This document shows positions 60,238-64,000 of a stretch of 64,000 nt of DNA, in pieces; positions within the stretch are counted from its first letter, which is position 1; every line of letters begins with the position of its first letter. Both the position numbers and the translations under genes were made by a program. The notes under the pieces were generated by a model, which was given only the letters and a program-made list of their open reading frames with translations, did not search any database and was not told the origin of the DNA. This stretch comes from Phlegmacium glaucopus (lineage: Eukaryota > Basidiomycota > Agaricomycetes > Agaricales > Cortinariaceae), in assembly GCA_015039465.1 (NCBI GenBank), contig MU130539.1, forward strand, positions 109,231 to 173,230, in the 5' to 3' direction.

Positions 60238-60644
60238 AAAAGTGGTTTGTCAAAATTCATAATCTAAACTACCATATTGATGATGTAAGCTCTCCCACAT
60301 TCTATTTTTAGCATGACTCTTGAACGGCCAAATTTATGATGGGAGAAAAGAAGGGACGAGAGTAGCATTGGTCTACTATGTAAGTAGAGCAGGATTTTTA
60401 TCACTTTGTATTTTAAAATATCATATGTAGCCATTCACACAGAGGTTAGGGACCACTGACTCGGATGTAACCCTGTCAGCCCAAGAGAGTGGTGCACTCT
60501 TATAAAAAGACAAAATTCCTTACTACTGACATGATCGAAAAAGTAGTGTCCTACGTTTGATATACTGGCTCAAGGGGACCGCTAGAGCTTGCCACACTTT
60601 ATAAAAAGGGTCCGCGATGGCACCTACATAACACAACTGTTTTA
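60238..60644. other. Intergenic region with a copied exon fragment
   Basis: The space between ABD1 and the aminopeptidase has no gene. At 60274-60297 it contains a near copy of the last exon of the aminopeptidase (60648-60671), 22 of 24 bases identical and in the same orientation. Confidence 0.5.
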
Positions 60645-63600
60645 CTAATATTGACCATGTAAGCTCTCCCATGCCCACAAATCATCAGTAGACCTCTGAA
60701 ATACACTCAGTAAACCATAGCAGTATATCCATCATATATTGCACTCACAGTAACATATGCAATCCTCGATCGGATGGTGTCCAACGCTTGTCCCAGCGCG
60801 AGGTAGTATTTAGAGGTGTCCTTGTCCTGAATTTTACACATCATTCACTGCTGCCATCATTTTACAGTCACAGTACGGCGACGGCTTACCTTGTAAAAGC
60901 TCTCGATCATCTTCAAGTCACCCTCCGAAGCATAATATTCACATGAGAACTTTGACATATGTCAGCAGACAAGCCACCCACGTTCCAATCCAACGCACCT
61001 TAACAAAGTTCTGGAACGAAAAGTTTCCTTCAAATCGCTTGCAAATCTACAGACGTTGTCAGGTCAATTATCATCACAGAATGCTCAGAAGGATTGTTAC
61101 TCACAATATCATAATTATCCAGGAAATATTTCGTCAGAAGCCTACGTCCGTAAAAGTTGTCGCCAATCGCCCAGAAGAAGGAGGATATATCTTGGTCCCG
61201 TGCCTTGTTGGACAGGAATTTCAAAGTTTCTTGCAGCAGCTCAAGATCTTGAGATGCACCCATCGCCGCACTGTAAAGTACACATGTCAATATTTCGCCA
61301 GGTCTGAGCGGACTCGGACTCACATAGCCGCTAATTTTTCTGTCGGTGTCGTTGGATTGTCATGCAGCTTGACAACTGCATCGTACTCCTCGCGTCCACC
61401 TGCCCTAACAGCCTTTACAAGAATTTCTATCACTTTCTCTCAAGCAACAATAAACACGACTCACGGCTACAAACACAACATTCTGCAAATCTGCAGGAAT
61501 CTTGGAATTGTCGCCAGTTTCCACGTAATGCTTGAATCGGCTCTTTAATTCTTTGACCACACTGCATTCATCGTTTTAGCTTTTATGAACGCCATATTGA
61601 GATTACACAATAGCACTTACCCCTCGTCTCGGGCAGCAGATGCTTGTCCCACGGCAAGCGTTCGCAAGAGTGAGGTATCCCTCGAGTCAGATTCAGAGTA
61701 CTCATATCCCAATTTCTCAACCAAGGGAACAAACAAAGCCTATATACCCAGTCAGCACAGTAAATGGTCATCAAACGAATCAGGTCTTACACGACGGAAC
61801 GTGTTCAACTTGTCAACAATCTCGGGGTGCTCCCACCAGATAGATACCAAGCTCGACAGACTATTACCAATACCTTGCCACACCAAGTCTTACAAAATGT
61901 TCATAGCTTCAGCTGCTTCATCACAACTGGACAGAACCAGAAGACGTACATTCTTTCTCCCCTCGCCATAAATCAATCAATGTTAGCGCACTGCTCAACT
62001 TCGCCAGACCAGCCTTCGACAATGCCATCGTGTCATTCAATAATCCAAGCCTGTCATCCAAAGAAAGTACAGATCCCTCCCTCGCGGCTTCTTTCGCGAT
62101 AAGCACAAGGCGATCGGGAGTGTACAATACGCGGTCTATGTATGTTTTCAAATAAAAAGGTCAGGGTAATAACATGAGGTTCGAGTCGAAATAGACGCAC
62201 AGACGCCGGTCGTGCCTGCGTTCAGTTTGAATGGCTGGCTAGTATCCAACTGTATAGACTTTTCACGTTCTTGAAGGATAACGGTCCTGTCTACCGAGGA
62301 ATTGCCATCCTTAGTAGAAAGCAGGCTCAGAGGAACGTTCCTACATGAAAGTGAGGCAGATCGGGACATGTGAGTAGAAAGTAAAAAGTAGAACATGAAA
62401 CAAACCAGATTGTTTCATTATCCTCTGGGTCCGCGAGTCCCGTTTCCAGGAACCGATCCTGGCGCACAATGATCCCTTTCGCGTCCTCCGTAACAGTAAG
62501 CACAGGGAATCCTATTTTGGTAATCCAATTCTCCATCAACTGCGTGATATCAAGTCCAGTCGCGGTGCTGATCCCTTCCCAGAGATCATTTGTGATACTG
62601 TTCGCAAATAGCTTCTTTTTGAGGTATAGAGAAACACCTTTAAGGAACTTCTCCTCGCCTACGTAGTTGGAAAGCATACGAAGGACTGGGGAAATGGCAA
62701 TGAAGTTGAGAAAAATAAGTATTTATTTGTGGATGATGTATATACCTGAAGCAGCTTTGGCGTACGATAACTCATCGAAGATCTTTCAATAGAGGTAAGT
62801 TTCTGGGAGCTAAGGGAATAGAGTGCCGCACCTGGTTGATGTGGTTGGCATCAGGACAGTCGACTTCAATTGGATGAGATGAGGGCTTTGCGTCCAACCC
62901 CAATGCAAAGCTAAGGTGATCATTGATAAATGACGAATTAACCTTCCATTCGGGGTATACTCTACATTGAAGACGTAAGTCAAGCTATGGCGCGAAGAAG
63001 AGAGAACTTGCTTGTCTATCAAAACATGAGCAAGTGCATGAAACAAATTATCATCTCGAAGAGACAACATACCAGGTATGATGACCTCGCCCATCTGTAG
63101 CATACACATAAGGAAGTGCCTTATACAGGAGGAAATACGTACCAAGGTTGCAAATCCTATATATAAAGGTGAATAAAATGCAGAAGCAGTTAGTCTAATA
63201 ACAAACCTTCGTTTAAATAGAGATAGTTCCACCACTCCATGGTTGTAATGTTCCCGAACCTGTAATGAGCACTCAGACCCTGATTTTAGAGACACAAAGT
63301 CACCTGTAACTTACCACATATGTGCAACTTCGTGACTCTGGGTAGTGACGACTGCAATCTTGGCCTTAAGATCTGCCCGCTTCGGGTCCAGCAAGAAGGC
63401 ACTGGTCCTGCCGGTGATGAGACCCCAATTTTCCATGGCACCTGCATCAAAGTCGCTGGCCTGGAGGAAAAAGGTCAGAGCTATTTGAAAAAGCCAATCA
63501 AGGGAGAAATGCTGACCACTAAAGTATCAAGCTTGGGAAGGGGATATTCCACATCGAACACCTTTTCATATAAAGGCAACACAGCAGCTTTGACATCAAG

Positions 63601-64000
63601 GGCAAATTGGGCCTGATGAATAACATCCGGAGTCGCTACAGCTCTATTAGTATCATGAAAAAAGTGAATAGTATTTGGTCTCACTGTAGACTCGGAGCGG
63701 GATGGTCTTCCCGCTCAAAGGCATTACAACTGAAGTTTCCAAAAATACAAAGGGCCCATTTGCAAATGCAACGAGGTAAGAAGACATTAATGGTGTAGTC
63801 TCGAATTTGGTAATCTTCCATTTGTTGCTGTCATTCTTGGTCGAATCCAAGATATCTCTGAGATCATTAACGCCGTGCTCAATAAGTTCTTCAGACATAG
63901 CTGGCATGTTGCTCAAATTGACAGTATTTTCACGAGAAATCATAGTGATTGTATACGTAGACTTGAGCAGTGGCTCATCCCAGCAGGGAAATGCGCGTCG
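60645..64000 (-). CDS. M1-family zinc aminopeptidase, 5' end outside window
   Basis: Puromycin-sensitive-type aminopeptidase (yeast Aap1/Ape2 relatives), removing N-terminal residues from peptides in the cytosol. The edge starts inside RRAFPCWDEPLLKSTYTITM, so roughly the first 150 residues are missing. Then come FDAGAMENWGL (substrate-binding GAMEN) near 63430, and HEVAHMWFGN followed 18 residues later by the Glu of LYLNEG, the HEXXH-X18-E zinc site, near 63330-63200. The domain continues with DELSYAKAASVLRMLSNYVG and MENWITKIGFPVLTVTED. The C-terminal ERAP1-like helical part follows to WAWESLHGQY, stop at 60645. More than a dozen introns. Catalytic residues are intact. It is cut by the window edge, not truncated biologically. 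Confidence 0.92.

Overview
This window is nuclear DNA of a filamentous basidiomycete, most likely an agaric-type Agaricomycete. Genes lie close together on both strands and are cut by many short GT-AG introns of about 37-75 bases. Protein families and intron style are fungal, for example TmpA-like flavoprotein, fungal mL60, a DOMON/b561 protein and YicI-type GH31. There are no operons, no rRNA, no CRISPR array and no tRNA that I could recognise. All exon joins were read by eye from frame, splice signals and family conservation, so individual boundaries may be off by a few codons.

Layout. 1-1600: gene-poor, with five copies of GGCAGATAACA (one variant). 1604-8319: glutamate decarboxylase (-), PET100 (+), L-serine/threonine dehydratase (-), a small unknown gene (+), a TPR protein (+). 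8427-15715: GH31 alpha-xylosidase-type enzyme (+) and an EST1/SMG6 decay nuclease (+). 16243-26118: DOMON/cytochrome b561 protein (-), NDP kinase (-), QCR7 (+), transketolase (-), CMC2 (+), a SnoaL-like protein (-), STRAP WD40 protein (-). 27600-31735: SulP sulfate permease (+) and TACO1 (+). 32430-37697: an NYN-domain relic (-), an NYN plus LOTUS-like protein (-), mS37 (-), a UBE2J1-type ER ubiquitin-conjugating enzyme (+), a disordered protein (+). 38066-46722: SF3A1 (-), mL60 (+), CMS1 (-), ERI1-like exonuclease (+), TmpA-like membrane flavoprotein (-). 46723-48576: intergenic DNA with a short inverted-repeat element. 48577-64000: NDC80 (-), MOG1 (+), an Atg38/NRBF2-like protein (-), RSP5 HECT ligase (+), ABD1 cap methyltransferase (-), and an M1 aminopeptidase (-) that runs off the right edge.

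The content is mostly housekeeping. Two themes stand out. Six nuclear genes for mitochondrial biogenesis or respiration (PET100, QCR7, CMC2, TACO1, mL60, mS37) are scattered through the window, usually next to, and head to head with, another core gene. RNA-handling genes are also frequent (SMG6, SF3A1, CMS1, ERI1, ABD1, NYN protein). Several of the smallest genes have exons of only a few codons, including a 6-base exon in STRAP and a 12-base exon in the E2 gene, and can be found only by reading across introns. I found no clear new multi-gene system. The most unusual items are the NYN protein with altered catalytic positions next to a decayed relative, the repeated GATAACA motif at the left edge, the micro-exons and GC-AG introns, and a duplicated terminal exon beside the aminopeptidase.
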